DNA of 64,000 nucleotides from Chromatiaceae bacterium (GTDB lineage: Bacteria > Pseudomonadota > Gammaproteobacteria > Chromatiales > Chromatiaceae). Shown here in pieces: positions 42,806 through 50,952 of the stretch (positions are counted from its first letter, which is position 1; each line of letters opens with the position of its first letter). The position numbers and the translations under genes are program-made. The stretch covers positions 744,001-808,000 of the forward strand of contig JACKMK010000002.1 of the NCBI GenBank assembly GCA_024235395.1, given 5' to 3'. The notes beneath the pieces were generated by a model, which worked only from the letters and a program-made list of their open reading frames with translations, did no database searches and was not told the DNA's origin.

Positions 42806-43126
42806 TCACTCGCTGCCCAAACCGCCGAGCCAGTCGGCGAGTACACGCATCTCGTCCTCGTTGACGTTCTGCATGATGCCGGCCATGGCCGCGGTCATCG
42901 CGTTCTTGCGCACCCCGGCCTTGATGTCCTTGAGCTGTTGGAACAGGTACTCCGGGTTCTGCCCGGCGAGTTTCGGGTAGACCGGCAGCACCGGGGTGTT
43001 CGCGTCCGGCCCGTGACACGAGACACAGGTCTTTTCCTGGTAGAGTTTGGCGCCGTCGAGCGCGACCGCGCCGTGGCTGAGTCCAAGTGCGGCGAGGGCG
43101 AGCAGGGTAAGGGTTTTCGGCTGCAT
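42806..43126 (-). CDS. Small c-type cytochrome (class I, cytochrome c553-like)
   Basis: 106 residues with a signal peptide (LTLLALAALGLSHGAVA). The single haem motif is CVSCHGPDANTPVLPVYPKL, with a likely axial Met in MAGIMQNVNEDEM. It could be the terminal acceptor in the XoxF-XoxG chain or serve another periplasmic dehydrogenase. It is monocistronic, lies upstream of pqqA on the same strand and diverges from folP. Confidence 0.88.
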   Translation of the reverse strand: MQPKTLTLLALAALGLSHGAVALDGAKLYQEKTCVSCHGPDANTPVLPVYPKLAGQNPEYLFQQLKDIKAGVRKNAMTAAMAGIMQNVNEDEMRVLADWLGGLGSE

Positions 43127-43200
43127 GGCAGAGTGTCTCCGTCGATGGGCGGGTGTTTGGATGGCTGCAGTGCAGCACGGATGGTCGATATCGCGGAAGG

Positions 43201-43216
43201 AGCAGATTCCATGCCA
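43201..43216 (-). promoter_or_regulatory. Sigma-54-like promoter for small cytochrome c gene
   Basis: On the minus strand it reads TGGCATG-GAAT-CTGCT, 10 of 12 consensus positions with correct spacing. The predicted start near 43190 gives a leader of about 64 nt. Confidence 0.45.
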
Positions 43217-43254
43217 GCACAGGGGTTCCGCGGGATGCGCACGAGGAGACTTTG

Positions 43255-44097
43255 ATGTCGCTGTACGGCGCCCGGCACCGCCCGCGGGTGATGGGCATCC
43301 TGAACGTCACGCCGGACAGTTTTTCGGACGGCGGACAGCTGCAGGACACCGATGCCGCCGTTGCACGAGCCGCGCAGATGTTGCTCGATGGCGCCGATAT
43401 CCTCGACGTTGGCGGCGAATCCAGCCGGCCTGGCGCGGCACGCGTTCCGGCCGAGGTGCAGATCGCGCGTGTCGTGCCGGTGATCCGTGCGCTGCGCGAG
43501 CGACTGCCGCAGCGGCCCGTGATCAGCGTCGACACGACGCTGCGCAGCGTTGCAGAGGCCGCGCTAGACGCCGGCGCGGACCTGGTCAACGACATATCCG
43601 CGGCGCGCGACACGCCGGACATGTTGCGTTGCGTCGCCGAGCGCGCGGTACCGATCGTGCTGATGCACATGCAGGGCGAGCCCGCGACCATGCAGTTGGC
43701 GCCACACTATGACGATGTCGTCGCCGAAGTGACCGCATTCCTCGCGGCGCGCGCGCAGGCCGCGCTGGCGGCGGGCCTGCAGCCAGACCAGATCCTGCTC
43801 GACCCGGGGATCGGATTCGGCAAGCGCCGAAGCGACAACCTCGCACTGCTGGCCGGTCTGGACAGGATCGTGGCGCTCGGCTACCCGGTGCTGTTGGGGG
43901 CCAGCCGCAAGCGGTTCATGGGTCACCTGTGCAACGAGCGTGAGCCCGCCGAATTACTCGGGGCAACCTGCGCGACCACCGCGCTGGCGGTGGCCGCTGG
44001 TGTCAGCGTCGTGCGCGTGCACGACGTCAAGCCGAACCGGCAGGCGGCGGATATCGCCTGGGCATTGCGCGTACCCGCAGTGTTCGAAGACGCCTAG
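43255..44097 (+). CDS. folP: Dihydropteroate synthase
   Basis: 280 residues, standard length. It condenses 6-hydroxymethyl-dihydropterin diphosphate with p-aminobenzoate. Motifs: MGILNVTPDSFSDGGQ, DILDVGGESSRPGA, SVDTTLRSVAEAAL, ADLVNDISAARD, DPGIGFGKR and LLGASRKRFMG. The start follows CGAGGAGAC. It may be the ordinary folate enzyme; an added role with H4MPT precursors is possible because pterin genes are nearby, but nothing in the sequence shows this. It converges with the formate dehydrogenase operon with a 15-nt gap. Confidence 0.95.
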   Translation: MSLYGARHRPRVMGILNVTPDSFSDGGQLQDTDAAVARAAQMLLDGADILDVGGESSRPGAARVPAEVQIARVVPVIRALRERLPQRPVISVDTTLRSVAEAALDAGADLVNDISAARDTPDMLRCVAERAVPIVLMHMQGEPATMQLAPHYDDVVAEVTAFLAARAQAALAAGLQPDQILLDPGIGFGKRRSDNLALLAGLDRIVALGYPVLLGASRKRFMGHLCNEREPAELLGATCATTALAVAAGVSVVRVHDVKPNRQAADIAWALRVPAVFEDA

Positions 44098-44112
44098 CGG
44101 TCGGTGCCCCGT

Positions 44113-46857
44113 TCAGGCCGGCGCGATCTGGATCGCGCAGAATTTGAACTCGGGGATCTTGCCATCCGGGTCGAGCGCCTCGTTGGTCAACAGGTTTGCC
44201 GCCGCCTCGTGGTAACAGAACGGCAGGAACACCTGGCCGGTACGCAGGCCGGTGTCGGCGCGGGCGTGGGCCACGACCTCGCCGCGCCGCGAGCGCAGGC
44301 GGATTGGCTCGCCGGCATGCACGCCGATCGCATCGAGTTGTTCGGGGTGCAGCGACGCGACAGGGACCGGTTCGATCGCGTCCAGCACACTGGCGCGCCG
44401 GGTCATCGCACCGGTGTGCCAGTGTTCGAGCTGGCGGCCGGTGATCAGCACCAGCGGGTACTCCGTGTCCGGCAGTTCGTCGGCATTGGTCAGCCTGGCC
44501 GGCACCAGCAGCGCCCTGCCGCCGTCGCGCGGGAACTGCTCGGTGAAGATCACCTCGTCGCCCGGGTCGCCCTCTGTGACGCAGGGGTAGGTTACCGCGC
44601 TCTGTCGCTGCAGGCGCTCCCAGGTGATGCCGGCGATGCTCGGCATCGCTCGGCGCATCTCGTCGAACACCGTCTCCGGGCCCGGATAGTTCCAGTCGAG
44701 ACCGAGCCGCCGCGCCATGTCGACGATGATCGCAAGGTCCTGGCGTGCCTCGCCGGGCGGGTCTATCGCCTGCCGGCCGAGTTGTACGCGGCGATCGGTG
44801 TTGGTGAAGGTGCCGGTCTTCTCCGGGAACGCGGACGCCGGCAGGATCACGTCGGCGTAGTGCGCGGTCTCGGTCATGAAGATGTCCTGCACGACCAGGT
44901 GTTCGAGCCTGGCCAGTGCCGCGCGCGCGTGCGCCAGGTTCGGATCGGACATCGCGGGGTTCTCGCCCATGATGTACATGCCGCGGATTTGGTCGTCGTG
45001 GATCGCGTGCATGATCTCGACCACCGTCAGGCCGGGTCGCGGATCCAGCTCGCAGCCCCAAAGCGATTCGAACCGCTGCCGGGCGTCGGCGTTGTCGACC
45101 CGTTGGTAGTCCGGAAACACCATCGGGATCAGACCGACGTCCGATGCACCCTGGACGTTGTTCTGGCCGCGCAGCGGGTGCAGCCCGGTACCGCGTCGAC
45201 CGATCTGGCCGCTGATCAGCGCGAGATCGATCAGGCAACGCGCATTGTCGGTGCCGTGCACGTGTTGCGAGATGCCCATCCCCCAGAAGATCATCGAAGC
45301 CCTGGACGAGGCGAACACCCGCGCCACCTCGCGCAGTGTCGTCGCCGGGATGCCGCAGATCGGCTCCATCGCCTCGGGTGAGAAATCGGCAAGGTGTGCC
45401 TTGAGTGCCGCGTATCCCTCGGTGCGCGCCGCGACGAAGGCCTCGTCGACCAGGCCTTGATCGATCACCGCGTGCATGATCGCGTTCAGCATCGCGACGT
45501 CGGTGTCGGGTTTGAACTGCAGCACGTAGTCGGCATGCCGGGCGATCTCGGTGCGGCGCGGGTCCATCACGATCAGCGTCTTGCCCTGTCGTGCGGCGTT
45601 CTTGAAGAAGGTCGCGGCGACCGGATGGTTCTCGGTGGTGTTGGAACCGATCAACACGATCACCTCGGCCTCGCTGGCGTCGGCGACCGGATTCGATACC
45701 GCACCGGAGCCGATCATCTGCAGCAGTGCGGCGACCGACGAGGCGTGACACAGCCGCGTGCAGTGGTCGACGTTGTTGCTGCCAAAGCCCGTGCGGATCA
45801 GCTTCTGGAACAGATAGGCCTCCTCGTTGGAGCCCTTGGCCGACCCGAAGCCGGCCAATGCCGTGGGGCCGTGGGCGTCGCGAATCCGCAGCAGGCCGCT
45901 GGCCGCGCGGGCCATCGCCTCTTCCCAGCTGGCCTCGCGGAAGTCGCGCAGCGGGTCGCCGGGATCGAGATCGAGCTCGGCATGCTTCGGCGCATCGTCG
46001 CGGCGCACCAGGGGTCGGGTGAGCCGGTGCGGGTGATGCACGTAATCGAACCCGTAACGCCCCTTGACGCACAGGCGGCCGTGATTGGCCGGTCCGTCGC
46101 GGCCCTCGACACGCAGTATGCGATTGTCGGCGACGTGATAGGTGAGCTGACAGCCAACACCGCAATAGGGACACACCGAGTCGACCCGCGATTCGACAGG
46201 CAGCAGGCCGGCCCCGTGCGCCGGCATCAGGGCGCCGGTCGGACAGGCCTGGACGCATTCGCCGCAGCCGACGCAGCTCGAATCGCCCATCGGGTCCTCG
46301 AGATCGAACACGATGCGTGCCTGGGCTCCGCGCCCGGCAAGCCCGATCACGTCATTGGCCTGCGATTCGCGGCAGGCGCGGACACATCGGGTGCACTGGA
46401 TGCAGGCATCCAGGTTGACCGCGATCGCGGGATGCGACAGATCGGCCGGCGGCTGCCGGCGGCCGCCGAAACGCGGCATGCCGACGTCCAACACCTCGCT
46501 CCAGTGGTCCAGTTCGCTGTCCGGGGTGTGCGCGTGCTCCGGGGTCGCATCGCTCTGCAACAGTTCGAGGACCATGCGCTGCGCGTGGTGTGCGCGCGGG
46601 GAATCGCTGTGAACCCGCGCCCCTTCGGTCGGACGCCGGCAACAGGAAGGCGCCAACACGCGTTCGCCGTCGATCTCGACCATGCAGGCGCGGCAGTTGC
46701 CGTCGGCGCGCAGTCCTTCCTTGAAGCACAGGTGGGGGATCTCTATGCCGTGCCGTGCGGCGGCCTGCAGGATGCTCTCGTCCGGGTGTGCCTCGATGCG
46801 TCGGCCATTCAGCGTGAAGGCCACCGGCTGGGGTATCTCGTCGGCGCGTGCGGCCAT
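44113..46857 (-). CDS. fdsA: NAD-dependent formate dehydrogenase, molybdenum catalytic subunit
   Basis: 914 residues. An N-terminal NuoG-like region holds [2Fe-2S] (PHLCFKEGLRADGNCRACMV) and a His/Cys cluster region, then two [4Fe-4S] motifs (CIQCTRCVRAC, CVGCGECVQACP). The catalytic part follows: CPYCGVGC...GRLCVKG and the active-site cysteine in VDHCTRLCHASSVAAL, where selenoenzymes have Sec. It oxidises formate to CO2 at Mo-bis-MGD. The start at 46857 has GGAGGAG and lies 2 nt after the FdsGB stop. No fdhD (sulfuration) or fdsC gene is adjacent. Confidence 0.96.
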   Translation of the reverse strand: MAARADEIPQPVAFTLNGRRIEAHPDESILQAAARHGIEIPHLCFKEGLRADGNCRACMVEIDGERVLAPSCCRRPTEGARVHSDSPRAHHAQRMVLELLQSDATPEHAHTPDSELDHWSEVLDVGMPRFGGRRQPPADLSHPAIAVNLDACIQCTRCVRACRESQANDVIGLAGRGAQARIVFDLEDPMGDSSCVGCGECVQACPTGALMPAHGAGLLPVESRVDSVCPYCGVGCQLTYHVADNRILRVEGRDGPANHGRLCVKGRYGFDYVHHPHRLTRPLVRRDDAPKHAELDLDPGDPLRDFREASWEEAMARAASGLLRIRDAHGPTALAGFGSAKGSNEEAYLFQKLIRTGFGSNNVDHCTRLCHASSVAALLQMIGSGAVSNPVADASEAEVIVLIGSNTTENHPVAATFFKNAARQGKTLIVMDPRRTEIARHADYVLQFKPDTDVAMLNAIMHAVIDQGLVDEAFVAARTEGYAALKAHLADFSPEAMEPICGIPATTLREVARVFASSRASMIFWGMGISQHVHGTDNARCLIDLALISGQIGRRGTGLHPLRGQNNVQGASDVGLIPMVFPDYQRVDNADARQRFESLWGCELDPRPGLTVVEIMHAIHDDQIRGMYIMGENPAMSDPNLAHARAALARLEHLVVQDIFMTETAHYADVILPASAFPEKTGTFTNTDRRVQLGRQAIDPPGEARQDLAIIVDMARRLGLDWNYPGPETVFDEMRRAMPSIAGITWERLQRQSAVTYPCVTEGDPGDEVIFTEQFPRDGGRALLVPARLTNADELPDTEYPLVLITGRQLEHWHTGAMTRRASVLDAIEPVPVASLHPEQLDAIGVHAGEPIRLRSRRGEVVAHARADTGLRTGQVFLPFCYHEAAANLLTNEALDPDGKIPEFKFCAIQIAPA

Positions 46858-46859
46858 GT

Positions 46860-48533
46860 TCAGAACTCCTCCGGAAAATACTTCAGCGCGCAGCGCAATG
46901 GGTTGGGCGCGGCCTGTCCGAGGCCGCAGATCGACGCGTCCGCCATTACCTGACACAGTTCCTCGAGCAGCGCGGCGTCCCAGTCCGGCTGCGCCATCAA
47001 CGCGGCCGCCTTCGCGGTGCCGACACGGCACGGGGTGCATTGGCCACAGGATTCGTCGGCGAAGAAGCGCATTGCATTGAGCGCCTGCGCGCGCACGCTG
47101 TCGTGTTCGGACAGTACGATCACCGCGGCCGAGCCGATGAAACAGCCATACTCGGCCAGGGTATCGAAATCCAACGGCAGGTGGGCGAGCGATGCCGGCA
47201 GGATGCCGCCCGATGCCCCGCCGGGGAAATAGGCTTTCAGGCGGTGGCCGTCGAGCATCCCGCCGCAGAACTCATCGATCAGTTCGCGCACGCTGATCCC
47301 GGCCGGTGCCAGATGCACCCCGGGCCGTTGCACACGCCCGCTGACCGAGTAACTGCGCAGCCCCTGGCGACCGTTGCGGCCGTGTGACAGGAACCATTCG
47401 GCGCCCCGTTCGAGGATCGATGGGACCCAGTACAGCGTCTCCATGTTGTGTTCCAGGGTGGGCCGGCCAAACAACCCGTACTCGGCGATATATGGCGGGC
47501 GCAGGCGCGGCATGCCGCGCTTGCCCTCGATCGACTCGATCATCGCGGACTCCTCACCGCAGATGTAGGCGCCGGCACCGCGGCGCAACTCGATCGAAGG
47601 CAGACGGCAGGGCGGATCGGCCGACAGCGCCAGGAGCTCGCGCTGCAGCAGTGCGCGCACGCCGGCGTATTCGTCGCGCAGGTATATGAAGATGCGCTCG
47701 ATCCCGACCACCTCGGCGGCGATCAGCATGCCTTCGAGAAAGCGATGCGGGTCCTGCTCGAGATAGACGCGGTCCTTGAAGGTGCCGGGTTCACCTTCGT
47801 CGATGTTCACCGCCATCAGCCGCGGTCCCGTATAGCCGCGCACGATCCGCCATTTGCGGCCGGCCGGGAAGCCCGCGCCGCCGAGTCCGCGCAGCTTGGC
47901 GTCGTCCAGCGTCTGGATGATGCGTTCGGTCGATTCGCCGGCGCTGTCCGCGACCAGGGCCTGCAGCTGGCGGTAGCCGCCGGCGGCACGGTAGGCCGCA
48001 TAGTCGCGCGCCTGCGCCGGTGCCTGGTCGGCATGCGGCCCGCTGCGGATCACTGTGGCGACGCTGTCCGCGGTCGCGCTCCCGACCGGCCGGGTACCGA
48101 CCACCGCGACCGGTGCCGTATCGCAGCGCCCGACGCACGGGACGCGCTGCACGCGCACATGATCGCCCAGGCCGCGACGCAGTGCGTCGAGCAGCGATTC
48201 GGCGCCGCCCAGGCTGCAGCTGATCGAGTCACATACGCGCACCGTGAGTGGCGGTGGTGGCGTGGCGTCCTGCTTGATGACGTCGAAGTGGTGATAGAAG
48301 CTGGCCACCTCGTAGACCTCGGCCGGTGCAATCCGCAGCCGCTCGGCGAGCGCGACCAGCAGGTGCGCCGGGAGGTGCCCCAGGTCGTCCTGGATACGGT
48401 GCAGGTATTCGATCAACCGGTCGCGCCGGTCTTCATCACCGTCGAGATAGCGTGCCACCGCCTGCAGATCGGCGGGTGTCGCACGGCGGCCCTTGGCGCG
48501 CGCGGCCTTGCGGCGGGTTCGGTCATCGTTCAA
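46860..48533 (-). CDS. fdsB: Formate dehydrogenase diaphorase subunit, FdsG-FdsB fusion
   Basis: 557 residues that join two normally separate subunits. Residues 1-165 are NuoE/FdsG-like with [2Fe-2S] cysteines (CDSISCSLGG, VPCVGRCDTAP). From about 175 it is NuoF/FdsB-like: FMN site GLGGAGFPAGRKWRIVRG, NADH/FMN region GAGAYICGEESAMIESIEGK, and [4Fe-4S] ESCGQCTPCRVGT with a distal Cys (ASICGLG). It passes electrons from FdsA to NAD+. The start is a TTG overlapping the SCO1 stop (TTGA), implying coupling; no ATG is available nearby in frame. Confidence 0.93.
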   Translation of the reverse strand: MNDDRTRRKAARAKGRRATPADLQAVARYLDGDEDRRDRLIEYLHRIQDDLGHLPAHLLVALAERLRIAPAEVYEVASFYHHFDVIKQDATPPPPLTVRVCDSISCSLGGAESLLDALRRGLGDHVRVQRVPCVGRCDTAPVAVVGTRPVGSATADSVATVIRSGPHADQAPAQARDYAAYRAAGGYRQLQALVADSAGESTERIIQTLDDAKLRGLGGAGFPAGRKWRIVRGYTGPRLMAVNIDEGEPGTFKDRVYLEQDPHRFLEGMLIAAEVVGIERIFIYLRDEYAGVRALLQRELLALSADPPCRLPSIELRRGAGAYICGEESAMIESIEGKRGMPRLRPPYIAEYGLFGRPTLEHNMETLYWVPSILERGAEWFLSHGRNGRQGLRSYSVSGRVQRPGVHLAPAGISVRELIDEFCGGMLDGHRLKAYFPGGASGGILPASLAHLPLDFDTLAEYGCFIGSAAVIVLSEHDSVRAQALNAMRFFADESCGQCTPCRVGTAKAAALMAQPDWDAALLEELCQVMADASICGLGQAAPNPLRCALKYFPEEF

Positions 48534-49165
48534 TGGACGGGGCTCCGATCGGATGGTTGGCCTTGGTCGCGCGTCGTATCCAGGGCCGGATGTCCCGGTC
48601 CGGCAGCGGGTGCGGCGCGGCCGGCGGCGATCGCCGCGCGCAGCGCATCGGTCAGTGCCACGGACGGCAGACCGTACGGCAGGATCGCCGACACGCTGCC
48701 GCGCGGGTCGACCAGATACACATTGGCCGTGTGGTCCATGCTGTAGTGCTCACTCGTGTCCTTGCCGACGAACGCATAACGTACGTTGAACAGCCGCGCG
48801 ACGCGGTCCAGCCGGTCGGTGTCGCCGGTCAGGCCGATTATTGCCGGATGGAAGTACCGGGTGTACTCGCGCAACCGTGCCGGCGTGTCGCGCGTGGGAT
48901 CGAGCGTCACGAACAGTGCGTCGACCCTGCTGGCATCGTCGCCGAGATCGCGCAGGGCGCGGGCGATCCGGCTCAGTCCCGTTGGGCAGACGTCCGGACA
49001 GCTGGTGTAGCCGAACAGCAGGACCACGGCCTCGGCGTGCGACTCGTGGAGCGCATAACGTCCACCGTCGGCCCGGTCCAGGGTGAAATCACCACCCAGC
49101 CCGATGGCGGCGCTACTGGCGACCAGCTGCAGCAGTCCGGCCAACACCCGGAGTCCGTTGGTCAT
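48530..49165 (-). CDS. SCO1/SenC copper-binding thioredoxin-fold protein
   Basis: 211 residues from MTNGLRVLAGLLQLVASSAA (signal peptide). The copper motif is TSCPDVCPTG (Cys56, Cys60), and the conserved His is in SMDHTANVYLVDP. SCO proteins deliver copper to oxidases or act as thiol oxidoreductases. It is first in a SCO1-fdsGB-fdsA operon, an odd partner for formate dehydrogenase, and diverges from mtoX, a copper enzyme, so its real client may be MtoX. Confidence 0.9.
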   Translation of the reverse strand: MTNGLRVLAGLLQLVASSAAIGLGGDFTLDRADGGRYALHESHAEAVVLLFGYTSCPDVCPTGLSRIARALRDLGDDASRVDALFVTLDPTRDTPARLREYTRYFHPAIIGLTGDTDRLDRVARLFNVRYAFVGKDTSEHYSMDHTANVYLVDPRGSVSAILPYGLPSVALTDALRAAIAAGRAAPAAGPGHPALDTTRDQGQPSDRSPVH

Positions 49166-49195
49166 TCCAGCCCCCCAGCACATCGTTCGATGTTA

Positions 49196-49211
49196 AGCAG
49201 CTTTGGTGCCA
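49196..49211 (-). promoter_or_regulatory. Sigma-54-like promoter for SCO1-fds operon
   Basis: On the minus strand it reads TGGCACC-AAAG-CTGCT, 10 of 12 consensus positions with GG-N10-GC. The predicted start near 49186 leaves a short leader of about 20 nt including the ribosome site. Confidence 0.5.
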
Positions 49212-49253
49212 GCGGCCAGGCGGCCGGGCACGGGACGGTACGCCGGGCGCCGC

Positions 49254-49311
49254 GTGTCACGCAGTGCACACAGCGTTCTACGGCGCTGTACCCGCGGCGA
49301 CACAGTGACAC
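49254..49311. promoter_or_regulatory. Inverted GTGTCAC / GTGACAC pair between divergent promoters
   Basis: GTGTCAC (49254-49260) and GTGACAC (49305-49311) are reverse complements 44 nt apart. They lie between two sigma-54-like elements that face outward (49196-49211 and 49366-49381), within a 315-nt region that shows no gene. They are candidate enhancer sites for both. Confidence 0.45.
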
Positions 49312-49365
49312 TGCGCGGGCAGGGGCGCATGCCGCGCCCACGGTCGGGCCGCGTCGGCCGACCAT

Positions 49366-49381
49366 TGGCACCTGAATTGCT
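49366..49381 (+). promoter_or_regulatory. Sigma-54 promoter for mtoX
   Basis: TGGCACC-TGAA-TTGCT matches 11 of 12 consensus positions with correct spacing. The predicted start near 49393 gives a leader of about 88 nt before the mtoX ribosome site GGAGG. Confidence 0.65.
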
Positions 49382-49480
49382 TTAAGGATGGGGCCCGCGT
49401 GGGCGACCGCCGAGTCGGGATGGTCGCCCGAGACAGAGGGTTTAACGAAAACATAAGCAAAAACGATGGAGGAAAACACC

Positions 49481-50848
49481 ATGACGAGCCGGAAGTTGCA
49501 GCTGTGTGGCAGTGCCGCGCTGGCGATCTGCGCCGCGTCTGCCGCGATGTCCCCGGCGGCACTCGCCGACGAGACCTGCATGTCGCCGTATATGGCGAAG
49601 ATCGTCGGGCAGGAGGATTTCGTCTACGTCTGGACGCTCGGCGCCGAGGGTGTCGGTGATGGCCAGGACAAGCTGGTCACGATCGACGTGAATCCGAAGT
49701 CCACCAGCTACGGCAAGGTGGTGCACACACTGTCGGTCGGCGGCCGCAACGAGGCCCACCATTCGGGATTCACCGACGACCGCCGGTATCTGTGGGCCGG
49801 CGGTCTGGATACCAGCAAGCTGTTCGTGTTCGATGTGCACACCGATCCCGCCAAGCCGCGCCTGCACAAGGTGGTGGAAGACTTCGTGGCCAGTAGCGGC
49901 GGCGTCGTCGGACCGCATACCACCTATGCGCTGCCCGGCCGGATGATGATCACTGGTCTCTCCAACAACAAGGACCACGGCGGCCGCACAGCATTGGTCG
50001 AGTACACCAACGACGGCGAGTATGTGGCCACGCACTGGATGCCCACCGACGACAACCTGCAGGGCGCGAAAAAGGGTGGCCAGTACGCCGATGGTTACGG
50101 GTACGACGTGCGCGCACTGCCGCGGCGCAACGTGCTGGTCACCTCGTCGTTCACCGGCTGGTCGAACTACATGATGGACTTCGGCAAGATGCTCCAGGAT
50201 CAGGAGGCGATGAAGCGGTTCGGCAACACCGTCGTGGTCTGGAACCTGCACACCCGCCAGCCGAAGAAGGTGCTCGATGTGCCCGGTGCCCCGCTCGAGA
50301 TCCGCTGCGCCTGGCAGCCTAACCACAACTGGTGCCTGACCACGACCGCGCTGACGTCGAAGGTCTGGATGATCTACGAGGACGAGGCCGGCGAATGGCA
50401 GGCCAAGGCGATCGCCGACATCGGTGACCCGTCCAAGGTGCCGCTGCCGGTCGATTTCTCGATCGCCTCGGACGACTCCGGGTTCTTCGTGAACACCTTC
50501 ATGGACGGAAAGACACGTTATTTCGACATGAGCGATCCGGAACATCCGAAACAGGTCTACGAGACCGTGATCGGCCGCCAGGTCAACATGGTATCCGGGA
50601 GCTGGGACGGCAAACGCCAGTACTACACGAGCTCCTTGCTTGCGAACTGGGACAAGAAGGGCGAAGACAACGACCAGTTCTTCAGAGCGTACAACTGGGA
50701 TGGCAAGCAACTGGACAAGCGGTTCGAGATCGATTTCTACGCGGAAAAGCTGGGTCGTCCGCATCAGATGCGATTCGGCGCCTATTCCCTGTATGCCAAG
50801 CGTGATCCCGGACAGGCCGAGGGTTCGGCGCTCGCGGCGATCGAATAG
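49481..50848 (+). CDS. mtoX: Methanethiol oxidase, selenium-binding-protein family
   Basis: 455 residues from ATG 49481, preceded by GGAGG; an in-frame ATG at 49466 overlaps that site. A signal peptide (CGSAALAICAASAAMSPAALA) puts it in the periplasm. MtoX oxidises methanethiol to formaldehyde, H2S and H2O2 with copper. The His ligands known in the family are recognisable: NEAHHSGF (His93, His94), VGPHTTY and GRPHQMRFG. It is followed by a SCO1-MauG protein, as expected, because mtoX operons elsewhere contain SCO1 and mauG genes. It feeds formaldehyde to the H4MPT route downstream. Confidence 0.94.
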   Translation: MTSRKLQLCGSAALAICAASAAMSPAALADETCMSPYMAKIVGQEDFVYVWTLGAEGVGDGQDKLVTIDVNPKSTSYGKVVHTLSVGGRNEAHHSGFTDDRRYLWAGGLDTSKLFVFDVHTDPAKPRLHKVVEDFVASSGGVVGPHTTYALPGRMMITGLSNNKDHGGRTALVEYTNDGEYVATHWMPTDDNLQGAKKGGQYADGYGYDVRALPRRNVLVTSSFTGWSNYMMDFGKMLQDQEAMKRFGNTVVVWNLHTRQPKKVLDVPGAPLEIRCAWQPNHNWCLTTTALTSKVWMIYEDEAGEWQAKAIADIGDPSKVPLPVDFSIASDDSGFFVNTFMDGKTRYFDMSDPEHPKQVYETVIGRQVNMVSGSWDGKRQYYTSSLLANWDKKGEDNDQFFRAYNWDGKQLDKRFEIDFYAEKLGRPHQMRFGAYSLYAKRDPGQAEGSALAAIE

Positions 50849-50952
50849 GACGCATGCCGGACGGAGTGCTTCCCGTGCGCATCCATGCGCGCGGGAAGCG
50901 GGCTATCGAACCGTCTAGGGTCAACCGGCACCGGCGGTCGCAAGGGGGCGAA

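Noticed and set aside
44104..48746. Long rightward frames opposite fdsA and fdsGB
   Set aside because: Both lie fully antisense to strongly conserved iron-sulfur/molybdenum proteins and show low-complexity His/Arg/Gly-rich translations.
49466..49480. ATG at 49466 as the mtoX start
   Set aside because: It places the strong GGAGG ribosome site inside the coding region. ATG 49481 has proper spacing and an immediate signal peptide.
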